NCBI RefSeq assembly: GCF_039872765.1
Contig: NZ_JBDPZC010000007.1
Location: forward strand, 309,362-373,361
Source: Roseateles_B flavus
Lineage (GTDB): Bacteria; Pseudomonadota; Gammaproteobacteria; Burkholderiales; Burkholderiaceae_C
Reading direction: 5' to 3'
DNA length: 64,000 nucleotides
Made by a program: the position numbers and the translations under genes. A model generated the notes under the pieces. That model saw nothing but the letters and a program-made list of their open reading frames with translations. It ran no database searches and had not been told where the DNA came from. Each line of letters begins with the position of its first letter. Positions within the stretch are counted from its first letter, which is position 1. Shown here piece by piece: positions 40,127-51,301 of this stretch.

Positions 40127-41488
40127 TCAGACTTCCACGGTTTCGCCATGCTGAGGCACGCGCACCTGCCAGCCCAGCTCGTCCTGGATGCGGCTGCGCA
40201 GCGCATCAGCCGCCTGCGGTTCGCCGTGCACCACGAAGGTCTGCGAAGGCGGCCGGCGGAACTGGCGCAGCCAGGCCATCAGCTCCTCGCTGTCTGCATG
40301 GCCGGAGAAGCCTTCCAGGTGGCTCAGCTCGGCGCTGACCGGCACGTACTCGCCGCGGATCTTGATCTCGCGCGCGCCGGCAATCATCTTGGCGCCGCGC
40401 GTGCCCCCCACCTGGAAGCCGGCGAAGCAGATGTGGTGGCGGGCCTGCGGCGCCATCACCTGCAGGTAATTGAGCACCCGGCCGCCGGTGGCCATGCCGC
40501 TGGCGGAGATCACCACCCCGGGGCGGTGCGCCACGGCCTGGGCCACCTTCAGCGACTCCTGCGGCTTGCTGACCACGCGCACGCCCTCGCACAGGCGCGC
40601 GAGTTCGCCGGACGAGATCTTCAGCAGGCGCCCGTATTCCTGCGTGATCTCGGTGGCCTCGCGGGCCATGGGGCTGTCCAGGAAGATCGGCAGCTCACCG
40701 GGGATCTCGCCGGCGGCCCGCAGGCGCTGAAGCACCAGCAGCAGGGCCTGGGCGCGGCCTACCGCGAAGCTGGGCAGCAGCACGCTGCCGCCGCGGTCGA
40801 TGGTGCTGCGGATGATGCGGCCCAGGCGCTCCTGCACGTCCTCGGCCGGGTGGCGGCGGTCGCCGTAGGTGGACTCGACCAGCAGCACGTCGGCCTCGTC
40901 CAGCGGCTGGGGTGGGGGCAGCATGAGGTCCTTGGCGCGGCCCAGGTCACCCGAGAAGACCAGGCGCCGGCCCGCGCCCTGCACCGTGATGCAGGAGGCC
41001 CCCAGCAGGTGGCCGGCGGGCGTGAAGCGGATCTCGTTGGCCCCCAGCTTCAGCCGCCCGTCCCGCGGCAGGCCGACGAAATGCGAGAGGGCGCGCTGCG
41101 CGTCCTTGAGTGTGTACAGCGGCAGAGCCTTCGCATGGCGGGTGCTGCCCGTGCGGTTGGCGCGGCGGGCGTCTTCTTCCATCAGGTGGGCGCTGTCCGC
41201 GAGCAGCACCTCGCAGAGCTTGCGGGTGGCCGGGGTCGAGAAGATCTGGCCTCGGAAGCCCTGGCGCACCAGGGCCGGGATGTAGCCGCTGTGGTCCAGG
41301 TGGGCATGGGACAGCAGCACGGCGTCGATGCTGGCCGGTGCCACGCCCAGCGGGCCCCAGTTGCGCTCGCGCAGCGCCTTGTAGCCCTGGAAGAGGCCGC
41401 AGTCCAGCAGCAGGCGGCGGTCACCGGTGTCGATGAGGTGGCGCGAGCCGGTCACGGCGTCGGCGGCACCCAGGAAGGTCACTTTCAT
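40127..41488 (-). CDS. Metallo-beta-lactamase/beta-CASP ribonuclease-like protein
   Basis: The 453-residue protein has MBL metal motifs LLSHAHLDHSG, TPAGHLLGAS and FSGDLG, and the beta-CASP insert with VLLPSFAVGRAQ and ISASGMATGGR. A C-terminal RMMBL segment includes FSGHADSEELMAW. This is the YSH1/CPSF73-like group (COG1236), RNA endo/exonucleases in characterised members. Substrates in proteobacteria are not known. It starts the minus-strand run toward mnmC and the kinase. Confidence 0.93.
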   Translation of the reverse strand: MKVTFLGAADAVTGSRHLIDTGDRRLLLDCGLFQGYKALRERNWGPLGVAPASIDAVLLSHAHLDHSGYIPALVRQGFRGQIFSTPATRKLCEVLLADSAHLMEEDARRANRTGSTRHAKALPLYTLKDAQRALSHFVGLPRDGRLKLGANEIRFTPAGHLLGASCITVQGAGRRLVFSGDLGRAKDLMLPPPQPLDEADVLLVESTYGDRRHPAEDVQERLGRIIRSTIDRGGSVLLPSFAVGRAQALLLVLQRLRAAGEIPGELPIFLDSPMAREATEITQEYGRLLKISSGELARLCEGVRVVSKPQESLKVAQAVAHRPGVVISASGMATGGRVLNYLQVMAPQARHHICFAGFQVGGTRGAKMIAGAREIKIRGEYVPVSAELSHLEGFSGHADSEELMAWLRQFRRPPSQTFVVHGEPQAADALRSRIQDELGWQVRVPQHGETVEV

Positions 41489-41599
41489 GCGTCTCTCCGC
41501 AAGCAGCTGGTGGCCGGGCCATTGTGGACCAGCCGCGCGGCCGGCCGGCGGCGCGCGGCTTGAGGTGGGTCAAGCGCCGTCCAGTTGCAATGCAGATGC

Positions 41600-41624
41600 A
41601 AAAAAGCCCGGCGGTGCCGGGCTT
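41600..41624 (-). terminator. Intrinsic terminator of rhlE
   Basis: On the minus strand, AAGCCCGGC, a 3-base loop and GCCGGGCTT are followed by TTTT, 22 bases after the rhlE stop at 41646. Confidence 0.88.
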
Positions 41625-41645
41625 TGTCGGGGGAGGCTGAGGCGA

Positions 41646-43148
<1,503 letters not shown>

Positions 43149-43245
43149 CGACTGCGGGATTCGCACGCCAGCCGCTCTATGCCTGGCCGCGCCGCATTGT
43201 GTGCGACGCCAGTCTTCGGGCCGGGCGGGGCGGGTGCTTGAGCTC

Positions 43246-43286
43246 AAAAAAAATGACGCCACGGCAAGACTGTGAGCCGTAGCGTC
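43246..43286 (-). terminator. Intrinsic terminator in the rhlE leader (possible attenuator)
   Basis: On the minus strand, GACGCTACGGC and GCCGTGGCGTC form an 11-bp stem with one G-U pair and a 10-base loop. It is followed by ATTTTTTTT (A-run at 43246-43253 on the plus strand). It lies between a TATAAT box and the rhlE start, not after any minus-strand gene, so it would cut rhlE transcription short. Confidence 0.75.
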
Positions 43287-43293
43287 GAAGGCG

Positions 43294-43299
43294 ATTATA
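43294..43299 (-). promoter_or_regulatory. -10 box TATAAT of the rhlE promoter
   Basis: A perfect TATAAT on the minus strand lies 146 bases before rhlE; the -35 region is not consensus. The predicted start, near 43287, is immediately before the leader hairpin. Confidence 0.55.
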
Positions 43300-43635
43300 G
43301 GTCGGGTGCCGGTCGGCTGGGGTGGATATCGTGAGCCGGGGCGCGTGACGGATCGGACCGGCCCCCGCGGCGGCATGCCCGCGCCCTTTGCACCGGGCCG
43401 GACGGAGCGGGTCCGGAAGCTGCGACAATAGCGGTTTGGCCTGGGTGAGCCGCGGGCCGGGCGAGGCGTGCCACGAGGGCGCTCAGTCCCGGGCCACCGC
43501 TGTTTGCCGCGGTTCTTCCGCGTGAGGCCACCGTGCTGGTTCGCCAGCCCCTGCCGCTGCGGCCGTCTGCCTCCGGGCGAGGCCGCTGCGGCCCGAATTC
43601 CGCATCTTCCACCTGCACTCAACCCTGAGTAAGCC
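43300..43635. other. Intergenic region between rhlE and ettA
   Basis: About 336 bases without a convincing gene. GACAAT at 43424-43429 is a possible -10 element for ettA, giving a leader of about 200 bases. No terminator, tRNA or repeat was recognised. Confidence 0.4.
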
Positions 43636-45300
<1,665 letters not shown>

Positions 45301-45342
45301 GATCGGTCCCGGCTGGGTGCGCCCCGGCCCGCCGTGCACAGA

Positions 45343-45372
45343 AGAGGTCCCGTCGCGGACCTCTTTTCGTTT
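45343..45372 (+). terminator. Intrinsic terminator of ettA
   Basis: AGAGGTCC, a 6-base loop and GGACCTCT are followed by TTTCGTTT, 42 bases after the ettA stop. Confidence 0.85.
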
Positions 45373-45493
45373 CCGCGTCCGGGCCGAGCGACACCCGGCG
45401 TCTGCTTTCTTTACGCTTCTTCACGCCCTCGGCATGGGGGCCTTACCGGCCCTGCAGACACTGGAGTCACCAACCCAAGCACGGAGTGTCTGT

Positions 45494-45985
45494 ATGCGAA
45501 GCCTCAAGATGAAGCACCTGATTCCCGCCGCCGCCATGGCCCTGGCCCTGGTCACCGGTGCAGCCCAGGCCCAGCGCCATCCGGGCATGGGCGGCCCCGG
45601 CATGGGCGCCATAGCCGGCGGCCTGATGGGCGGCCATGTCGAACACATGCTGGACCTGGTGGACGCCACCGACGCCCAGCGCGCCCAGATCAAGTCCATC
45701 ATGGACGCCGCCCGCGGCGAGCTCAAGACCCAGCACGAGGCCCTGCGCAGCCTGCACGAGCAAGGCCTGACCCTGTTCAGCGCGACCAATGTGGACGCCG
45801 CGGCCATCGAGGCCCTGCGCCAGAAGGGCAGCGCGGTGCATGAGCAGATCTCCAGGCGCATGAGCCAGGCCATGATCGACGTCGCCCGCGTGCTGACGCC
45901 CGAGCAGCGCGCCAAGCTGGCTGCCAAGCTCAAGCAGCGCCAGGCCCGCATGGCCGAGCACCTGAAGTCGCGCAGCGGCCAGTAA
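45494..45985 (+). CDS. Spy/CpxP-like periplasmic protein
   Basis: The 163-residue protein has a signal peptide ending GAAQA, a short Gly/Met/His-rich stretch, and two LTxxQ-like helices, DATDAQRAQIKSIM and LTPEQRAKLAAKL. This is the hallmark of the Spy/CpxP/ZraP family. Such proteins are envelope chaperones or kinase inhibitors, often metal-responsive. GGAG six bases upstream supports ATG 45494. A response regulator and kinase follow, so it is likely their target, inhibitor or both. Confidence 0.85.
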   Translation: MRSLKMKHLIPAAAMALALVTGAAQAQRHPGMGGPGMGAIAGGLMGGHVEHMLDLVDATDAQRAQIKSIMDAARGELKTQHEALRSLHEQGLTLFSATNVDAAAIEALRQKGSAVHEQISRRMSQAMIDVARVLTPEQRAKLAAKLKQRQARMAEHLKSRSGQ

Positions 45986-46091
45986 TCCCCTTGCGCCGAG
46001 GACTGCGCTTATGCTTCAGGCTTACACCCCCTCCATGACCCAGGGCGGCCGGACCTCGGCCCGAGCCCGCTGCGCCAGCCATCTGCCTTCC

Positions 46092-46805
46092 ATGAATTCC
46101 AGACTGCTGCTGATCGACGACGATGCCCGCCTCACCGACATGGTGGGCGACTACCTGCAGGCGGCCGGTTTCGAGATCGACGTGGCCCCGAACCTGGGGT
46201 CGGCGCGGCAGAAGCTGGAGCAGGGCGTCTACGACCTCGCCGTGCTGGACATCATGCTGCCCGACGGCGACGGCCTGGACTTCTGCCGCGAGCTGCGTCG
46301 CGATGCCCGCATGAAGCGCCTGCCGGTGCTGATGCTCTCGGCGCGTGGCGAGCCCATGGATCGCATCCTGGGCCTGGAGCTGGGCGCGGACGACTACCTG
46401 CCCAAGCCCTTCGAGCCTCGCGAGCTGCAGGCGCGGGTCAAGGCCCTGCTGCGCCGTGCCGAGCCCGACATGCAGGGTGTGGAGGTGCTGCGCTTCGGCC
46501 GCCTGGAGATCGACCTCGCGGCCCGCATGGCCCGCCTGGACGGCAAGCCCTGCGACCTCACCAGCCACCAGTTCGACCTGCTGGTCGTGCTGGCGCAGAG
46601 CCCCGGCCGGGTGCTTTCGCGGGACCAGATCATGGACTCGCTGAAGGGCCATCCGCTGGAGGCTTTTGACCGCTCCATCGACGTGCACATCTCGCGCATC
46701 CGCGCGGTCATCGAGGACGATCCCAAGACGCCGCGCCGCGTGCTGACGGTGCGCGGGGCCGGCTATGTGTTCGCGCGCAAGCAGGACGCCGAAGGCCACG
46801 CGTGA
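46092..46805 (+). CDS. OmpR/CpxR-type response regulator
   Basis: The 237-residue protein has a receiver domain (IDDDARL, phospho-acceptor Asp-53 in LDIMLPDGDG, Lys in LPKPFEP). The C-terminal winged helix shows LTSHQFDLLVVLA, HISRIRAVIEDDP and TVRGAGYVF. It regulates transcription when phosphorylated, most plausibly by the kinase that overlaps its stop codon by 4 nt (GTGA). The Spy-like gene upstream suggests an envelope-stress role like CpxRA. ATG 46092 is chosen because upstream codons lack the fold. Confidence 0.93.
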   Translation: MNSRLLLIDDDARLTDMVGDYLQAAGFEIDVAPNLGSARQKLEQGVYDLAVLDIMLPDGDGLDFCRELRRDARMKRLPVLMLSARGEPMDRILGLELGADDYLPKPFEPRELQARVKALLRRAEPDMQGVEVLRFGRLEIDLAARMARLDGKPCDLTSHQFDLLVVLAQSPGRVLSRDQIMDSLKGHPLEAFDRSIDVHISRIRAVIEDDPKTPRRVLTVRGAGYVFARKQDAEGHA

Positions 46806-48220
46806 AGTCGCTCTACTGGCGCATCTATCTCACCGTCATTGTGGTGCTGGCGGCCTTCGCCCTGGGGGCGGGCTGGCTGTTCCAGCGCCAGATCGAACAG
46901 GAACGCGGCAATGCCGAGGTGGCCGCCGGCGAACGCTGGCTGGCCATGGCCGTGCTGCTGCAGCGCGCCTTGCCGCCCGCGGACGCGCCGCGCGAGCTCC
47001 AGGCCCGCGCCATCGAGGAGTGGGGCCAGCGCCTGCGCATGGCCCTGGCCCTGCAGGACGCCCAGGGCCAGCGCATCGGTGCCTCCGAGCTCTTCGAGCG
47101 CCGCGAGGAGGTGCCGGGCCAGCGCCAGGTCGAGATCACGCTGGACGACGGCCGTCACATTGCCTTCATCCGGATGCAACGGCCTCCGGGCCTGCGCCCC
47201 GAGGGGCGGACAGAAGGGCGGACGGAAGGGCGTACGGACGCACGCCGTGCCGCCGGCGACGGCCCGGACCGCGCCCCTTCGGCCGCCCTGCTGCGCCGTG
47301 AGGAGGCGCCCTGGGGCGGGCCGGTCCTGCTGGGCCCCCGCCTGCTGCATGGCCAGGGCCTGCTCATCGTGCTGGTGCTGCTCTTCGTGGGCATCGCGGC
47401 CGGCGCCTTCCCCGTCGTGAGGCGGCTGACGCGTCGCCTCGAAGCCCTCAAGACCGGCGTGCAGACCTTTGGCGACGGGCAGCTGAGCCATCGCGTCGAC
47501 GACAGCGGCACCGACGAAGTCGCTGCCGTGGCCCGCAGCTTCAACGAGGCGGCGGGGCGGGTCGAGACCCTGCTGCGCTCGCACCAGAGCCTGCTGGCCA
47601 ACGCCAGCCATGAGCTGCGTTCGCCGCTGGCGCGCCTCAAGATGGCCTTTGCCATGTTCGAGGACGCCGGCGAGGCGCAGCGCCGCAAGCTCAAGCTGGA
47701 GATCCAGACCAATATCGCCGAGCTGGATGCCCTGGTCGAGGAGGTCCTGCTCGCCAGCCGCCTGGACAGCGGCAGCCAGCAGATCCACCAGGACGCAGTC
47801 GACGTGCTGGCCGTGGCGGCCGAGGAATGCGCGCGCAGCGGCGCCGAGCTGCTGAGCGACGAGCAGGACTCGCGCCTGCAGCTGCTGGGCGAGGAGCGCC
47901 TGATTCGCCGTGCCCTGCGCAACCTCCTGGAGAACGCCCGCCGCTACGGTGGCGGCAGCGTGGAGCTGGCCATGAAGCACCGCGGCACCCTGCTGGAACT
48001 GCACGTGGCCGATCGCGGCCCTGGTGTGCCCGAGGACCTGCGCGAGCGCATCTTCGAGCCCTTCTACCGCCTGCCCGGCCACGCCGAGCAGGCCGGCGGT
48101 GTGGGCCTGGGTCTCAGCCTGGTCAAGCAGATCGCCCAGCGCCACGGCGGCTCGGTACGCTGCGAGGCCCGCGATGGCGGCGGCAGCATCTTCGTGCTGA
48201 GTCTGCCGCTCAAGACCTGA
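46802..48220 (+). CDS. CpxA-like sensor histidine kinase
   Basis: The 472-residue inner-membrane kinase starts with GTG overlapping the regulator stop. TM1 is at about 9-27, a periplasmic region spans about 28-184, and TM2 is at about 185-206. HAMP is followed by DHp with His-270 in NASHELRSPLAR and an ATPase domain (NLLENARRYG, ADRGPGVP, EPFYRLP, GVGLGLSLVKQ). The periplasmic loop contains an unusual EGRTEGRTEGRT stretch (134-145) encoded by a 12-base repeat. It pairs with the adjacent regulator. Confidence 0.93.
   Translation: MKSLYWRIYLTVIVVLAAFALGAGWLFQRQIEQERGNAEVAAGERWLAMAVLLQRALPPADAPRELQARAIEEWGQRLRMALALQDAQGQRIGASELFERREEVPGQRQVEITLDDGRHIAFIRMQRPPGLRPEGRTEGRTEGRTDARRAAGDGPDRAPSAALLRREEAPWGGPVLLGPRLLHGQGLLIVLVLLFVGIAAGAFPVVRRLTRRLEALKTGVQTFGDGQLSHRVDDSGTDEVAAVARSFNEAAGRVETLLRSHQSLLANASHELRSPLARLKMAFAMFEDAGEAQRRKLKLEIQTNIAELDALVEEVLLASRLDSGSQQIHQDAVDVLAVAAEECARSGAELLSDEQDSRLQLLGEERLIRRALRNLLENARRYGGGSVELAMKHRGTLLELHVADRGPGVPEDLRERIFEPFYRLPGHAEQAGGVGLGLSLVKQIAQRHGGSVRCEARDGGGSIFVLSLPLKT
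47201..47236 (+). repeat. 12-base tandem repeat inside the kinase gene
   Basis: Three near-identical 12-base units (GAAGGGCGGACG type) encode EGRT three times in the periplasmic loop. Loss or gain of a unit keeps the frame. Confidence 0.8.
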
Positions 48221-48272
48221 CCCCCGCCTGGTGTGATCCCGCCGGGTGGCGCCCTGCGCAAGACCTGACCCC
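48211..48272 (+). repeat. Two direct copies of CAAGACCTGACCC
   Basis: Exact copies lie at 48211-48223 and 48259-48271, 48 bases apart in the same direction. The first spans the kinase stop codon. They occupy the 57-base gap before the convergent MATE gene. Confidence 0.65.
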
Positions 48273-48277
48273 GCTGG

Positions 48278-49687
48278 TCACGCAAGGGTGCTGGCGGTCT
48301 CTCCGGACTCCTGGGCTTCGTGACCATGCACCCAGGCCATCAGGGCGACCAGGCCGGCGGAGCACATCATCAGCCCCAGGCTGGCGGCCAGCCAGAAGCC
48401 GCTGGCACCTCGGCAGAAGCCTGGCAGCCAGGCCGGCGGCGCGAAGGCCAGCCAGTAGCCCCCGCCCAGTCCCAGGCCCCAGATAGCCACGGCATAGACC
48501 AGCATGGGCGCCAAAGCCACGTGGTGCGCGCGCAGCACCGAGGCCGCGATGGCCTGGCAGGCGTCGCCCACATGGAAGAGCCAGACCCACAGCAGCAGGG
48601 GCAGGGCCGCGGCCAGGATCAGCGGGTCGGGCGTGTACAGCGACAGCACCTGGCGCCGCAGCAGGAAGACCAGCCCGCCCATCAGCAGCGCGAAGGCCAG
48701 CGCGATCTCCAGGCCGTGCCAGCCCAGGCGGCGTGCGTCGGCGAAGTCGCGCGCGCCGATGCGCTGGCCCACCAGCGCGCCGGTGGCGTTGCCCAGGGCC
48801 ATGGGCAGCATGAACATCATGGCCACGAGATTGGCCGCCAGCTGGTGCCCGGCCACCGAGGTGGCGCCCAGGCGCGAGATGAAGAGGGCCATGAAGGTGA
48901 AGCCGGTCACCTCGATCAGGATGGAGGCGCCCATGGGCAGGCCCAGCCTCAGCAGGCGCCCGATGAGGGCTGGGCGCGGCGGGTGCAAGCCGCCCCGCTG
49001 CAGACCGAAGGGCGCGTAGTGCGGGTCGTGCCGCAGCACCCACAGGCCCACGAGCAGCTGGGACCACACCACCAGGGCCGTGGCCAGCGCGCCGCCCGGT
49101 GCGCCCATGGGGCGCAGGCCCAGCGCGGGCAGGCCGTGGATCAGGGCCGCGCTCAGCGGCAGCTTCAGCGCCAGGCCTCCCACCTGCAGGGCCATGACGG
49201 CCTTGGGGCGCGACACGGCGGTGTTGAAGCCGCGGTAGGCCGTGAAGAGCAGGGCCGCCGGCAGCGCCAGCCCGAGGAAATGCAGATGGCGCCGCACGAT
49301 GGCCTCGACGGCCGGCTCCGGCCGTGCCAGGGCCAGCAGCGGATCGGGGAAGAGCAGGATGAGCTCGCCCACCAGCGTCAGCGCCAGGGCCAGCCAGGCG
49401 GCCTGATGCAGGCAGTCGCCCACGCCCTCGTGGTCCTGCGCGCCGAAGCGCTGCGCGGCGACGGGCGAGACGGCCAGGATCACGCCCATCAGGCCCACGA
49501 ACACGCTGGTGTACATGGCGTTGCCCACGGCCAGCGCGGCCAGGTCCAGGGCGGCGTAGCGGGCCACCAGGAGGGTGTCGATGGTCGAGTAGGCCAGCAC
49601 CGCCAGCTGGCCGATGAAGACCGGCCACGCCAGGGGCAGGATGCGGCTGAGGCTGCCGTGGCGCCGCCGGCCCAGGGCCGCCTTCAC
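48278..49687 (-). CDS. MATE family efflux transporter (NorM-like)
   Basis: The 469-residue protein has about 12 hydrophobic helices and the internal two-fold similarity of MATE exporters: PVFIGQLAVLAYSTIDTLLV in one half and GASILIEVTGFTFMALFISR in the other. It should export cationic compounds using Na+ or H+. The start is GTG 49687, overlapping the DUF3717-DUF1289 stop as GTGA. No regulator is adjacent. Confidence 0.92.
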   Translation of the reverse strand: MKAALGRRRHGSLSRILPLAWPVFIGQLAVLAYSTIDTLLVARYAALDLAALAVGNAMYTSVFVGLMGVILAVSPVAAQRFGAQDHEGVGDCLHQAAWLALALTLVGELILLFPDPLLALARPEPAVEAIVRRHLHFLGLALPAALLFTAYRGFNTAVSRPKAVMALQVGGLALKLPLSAALIHGLPALGLRPMGAPGGALATALVVWSQLLVGLWVLRHDPHYAPFGLQRGGLHPPRPALIGRLLRLGLPMGASILIEVTGFTFMALFISRLGATSVAGHQLAANLVAMMFMLPMALGNATGALVGQRIGARDFADARRLGWHGLEIALAFALLMGGLVFLLRRQVLSLYTPDPLILAAALPLLLWVWLFHVGDACQAIAASVLRAHHVALAPMLVYAVAIWGLGLGGGYWLAFAPPAWLPGFCRGASGFWLAASLGLMMCSAGLVALMAWVHGHEAQESGETASTLA

Positions 49688-50112
49688 GGCGCCTCGCCTT
49701 CGCCGCGCTTGCGCTCCAGGGCCCGCTCGGCATAGCGGTTGAAGCGCCAGGCCGTGCCTTCCAGGGTGATGCGGCGCCAGGTGACGCGCTTCTCGGCCGG
49801 CGTCATCACCGGCCAGTTCTGGACCTCGTCGAAGGTGCGGCCGCAGCCCTTGCAGAGCTCGTCGCCCTGGCTGGTCGAGCAGATGGCGATGCAGGGGGCG
49901 TCCGGCGTGCTGTCGTACCAGCGAAGCCAGGCCTCGCGGGCGGCGGCGGGCAGCGTGTGTTCGTCGCACTCGCTGTCGCGGTGGTAGACGAGCAGGGCAT
50001 AGACCTCCGCCAGGGCCTGGACGGGCGGGCAGGCGCTGAGCCCGTCGCCGGGCTCGCGCTGGCGCCACCAGTTGATGGCGGCCTCGATGTCGGTGATGTG
50101 GATGCCGGCCAT
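49684..50112 (-). CDS. DUF3717-DUF1289 two-domain protein
   Basis: The 142-residue protein appears to join two small domains. Residues 1-75 (HITDIEAAINWWRQ, LAEVYALLVYHR) resemble DUF3717, a Burkholderiales family. Residues about 72-120 (APCIAICSTSQGDELCKGCG, RTFDEVQNW) match DUF1289, whose four cysteines suggest a zinc or Fe-S site. Function is unknown for both. It is coupled to the MATE gene by a 4-nt overlap and lies 31 bases after trpS. Confidence 0.85.
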   Translation of the reverse strand: MAGIHITDIEAAINWWRQREPGDGLSACPPVQALAEVYALLVYHRDSECDEHTLPAAAREAWLRWYDSTPDAPCIAICSTSQGDELCKGCGRTFDEVQNWPVMTPAEKRVTWRRITLEGTAWRFNRYAERALERKRGEGEAP

Positions 50113-50143
50113 GGACTGCAGCGGGCGCTTCTCTTCGTTGCGG

Positions 50144-51154
50144 TCAGTAGGCGAGGCCCATGGCCTGGCGCACTTCCTTGAGGGTCTTGCGGGCCACGGC
50201 GCGGGCCCGCTCGGTGCCGACCTCCACGATCCAGTGCACCTGCTTGGGGTTGGCCAGGTACTCGTCGGCCCGCTCGCGCCAGGGGGCCTGTTCCTTCTGG
50301 ATGGCTTCGATGACGGGCTGCTTGCAGTCCAGGCAGCCGATGCCGGCGCTGCGGCAGCCCTGCTCGGCCCAGGCGCGGGTGTCACTGTCGGAGTAGAGCT
50401 TGTGGAACTCCCAGACCGGGCAGCGCGTGGGCTCACCCGGGTCGCCGCGGCGCACGCGCTGCGGGTCGGTGGGCATCTTGCGGATCTTGTCTTCCACCAC
50501 CTCGGGCGCCTCGCGCATGGCGATGGCATTGCCGTAGCTCTTGCTCATCTTCTGGCCGTCCAGGCCGGTCAGGCGCGAGTTCTCGGTCAGCAGGGCCTGG
50601 GGCTCGGGCAGGATGGGCGCCTCGGCGCAGTAGAGGTGGTTGAAGCGGCGGGACACCTCGCGGGTGACCTCCACATGCGCGGCCTGGTCCTCACCCACGG
50701 GCACGAAGGCCGCCTTGTAGATGAGGATGTCGGCCGCCTGCAGCAGCGGGTAGCCCAGGAAGCCGTAGGTGGCCAGCTCGCGGTTCTTCTCCACCTGGTC
50801 CTTGTAGCTGGGCATGCGCTCCAGCCAGCTGTGCGGCGTGCTCATGGCCAGCAGGGTGAAGAGCTCGGCGTGTTCGGGCATGCGGCTCTGGATGAAGAGC
50901 GTGCATTGCTCGGGGTCCAGGCCGGCAGCCAGCCAGTCCACCACCATGTCGTAGACGTTGCGCTCGACGATGGACTTGTCCTGGTAGTGCGTGGTCAGGG
51001 CATGCCAGTCGGCCACGAAGAAGAAGCAGTCATAGGCCTGCTGCAGCCGCACCCAGTTCTTGAGCGCGCCGTGGTAGTGGCCCAGGTGCAGGGCGCCGGT
51101 GGGGCGCATGCCGGAGAGCACGCGCTGGCGGGGCAGGGTGGGGGTGTCGCTCAT
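50144..51154 (-). CDS. trpS: Tryptophan--tRNA ligase
   Basis: The 336-residue class I synthetase has the HIGH-type motif GALHLGHYHG near residue 20 and KMSKSYGN (KMSKS). A CxxC-containing insert, CRSAGIGCLDCK, is present in many TrpRS. It charges tRNA-Trp in the cytosol. It heads a minus-strand run with the DUF3717-DUF1289 protein and the MATE exporter, and diverges from purN. Confidence 0.96.
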   Translation of the reverse strand: MSDTPTLPRQRVLSGMRPTGALHLGHYHGALKNWVRLQQAYDCFFFVADWHALTTHYQDKSIVERNVYDMVVDWLAAGLDPEQCTLFIQSRMPEHAELFTLLAMSTPHSWLERMPSYKDQVEKNRELATYGFLGYPLLQAADILIYKAAFVPVGEDQAAHVEVTREVSRRFNHLYCAEAPILPEPQALLTENSRLTGLDGQKMSKSYGNAIAMREAPEVVEDKIRKMPTDPQRVRRGDPGEPTRCPVWEFHKLYSDSDTRAWAEQGCRSAGIGCLDCKQPVIEAIQKEQAPWRERADEYLANPKQVHWIVEVGTERARAVARKTLKEVRQAMGLAY

Positions 51155-51301
51155 GTGTTGGAAGGGCCGGTGCGGGGCGTTCCGCCGGAATGCGGACGCC
51201 TGGAGGAAGCCGGTGATTGTAGGGAGTCAGCCCGGCGCATGACGGGAGTCAAGGTGAGGCAAGCCGTATCGCGGGGCGGGCGCTGGCTACACTTGCGCCC
51301 C

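Noticed and set aside
38126..41563. 1145-codon open frame on the plus strand
   Set aside because: Spans three recognised minus-strand genes (soluble kinase edge, mnmC, beta-CASP) and has no domain signature.
43300..43635. Small RNA or tRNA gene in the rhlE-ettA gap
   Set aside because: No cloverleaf, no promoter-terminator pair beyond the rhlE leader hairpin, and no recognised RNA family.
45334..45843. 169-codon frame overlapping the Spy-like gene
   Set aside because: Out-of-frame shadow; the Spy/CpxP frame has a signal peptide and LTxxQ motifs.
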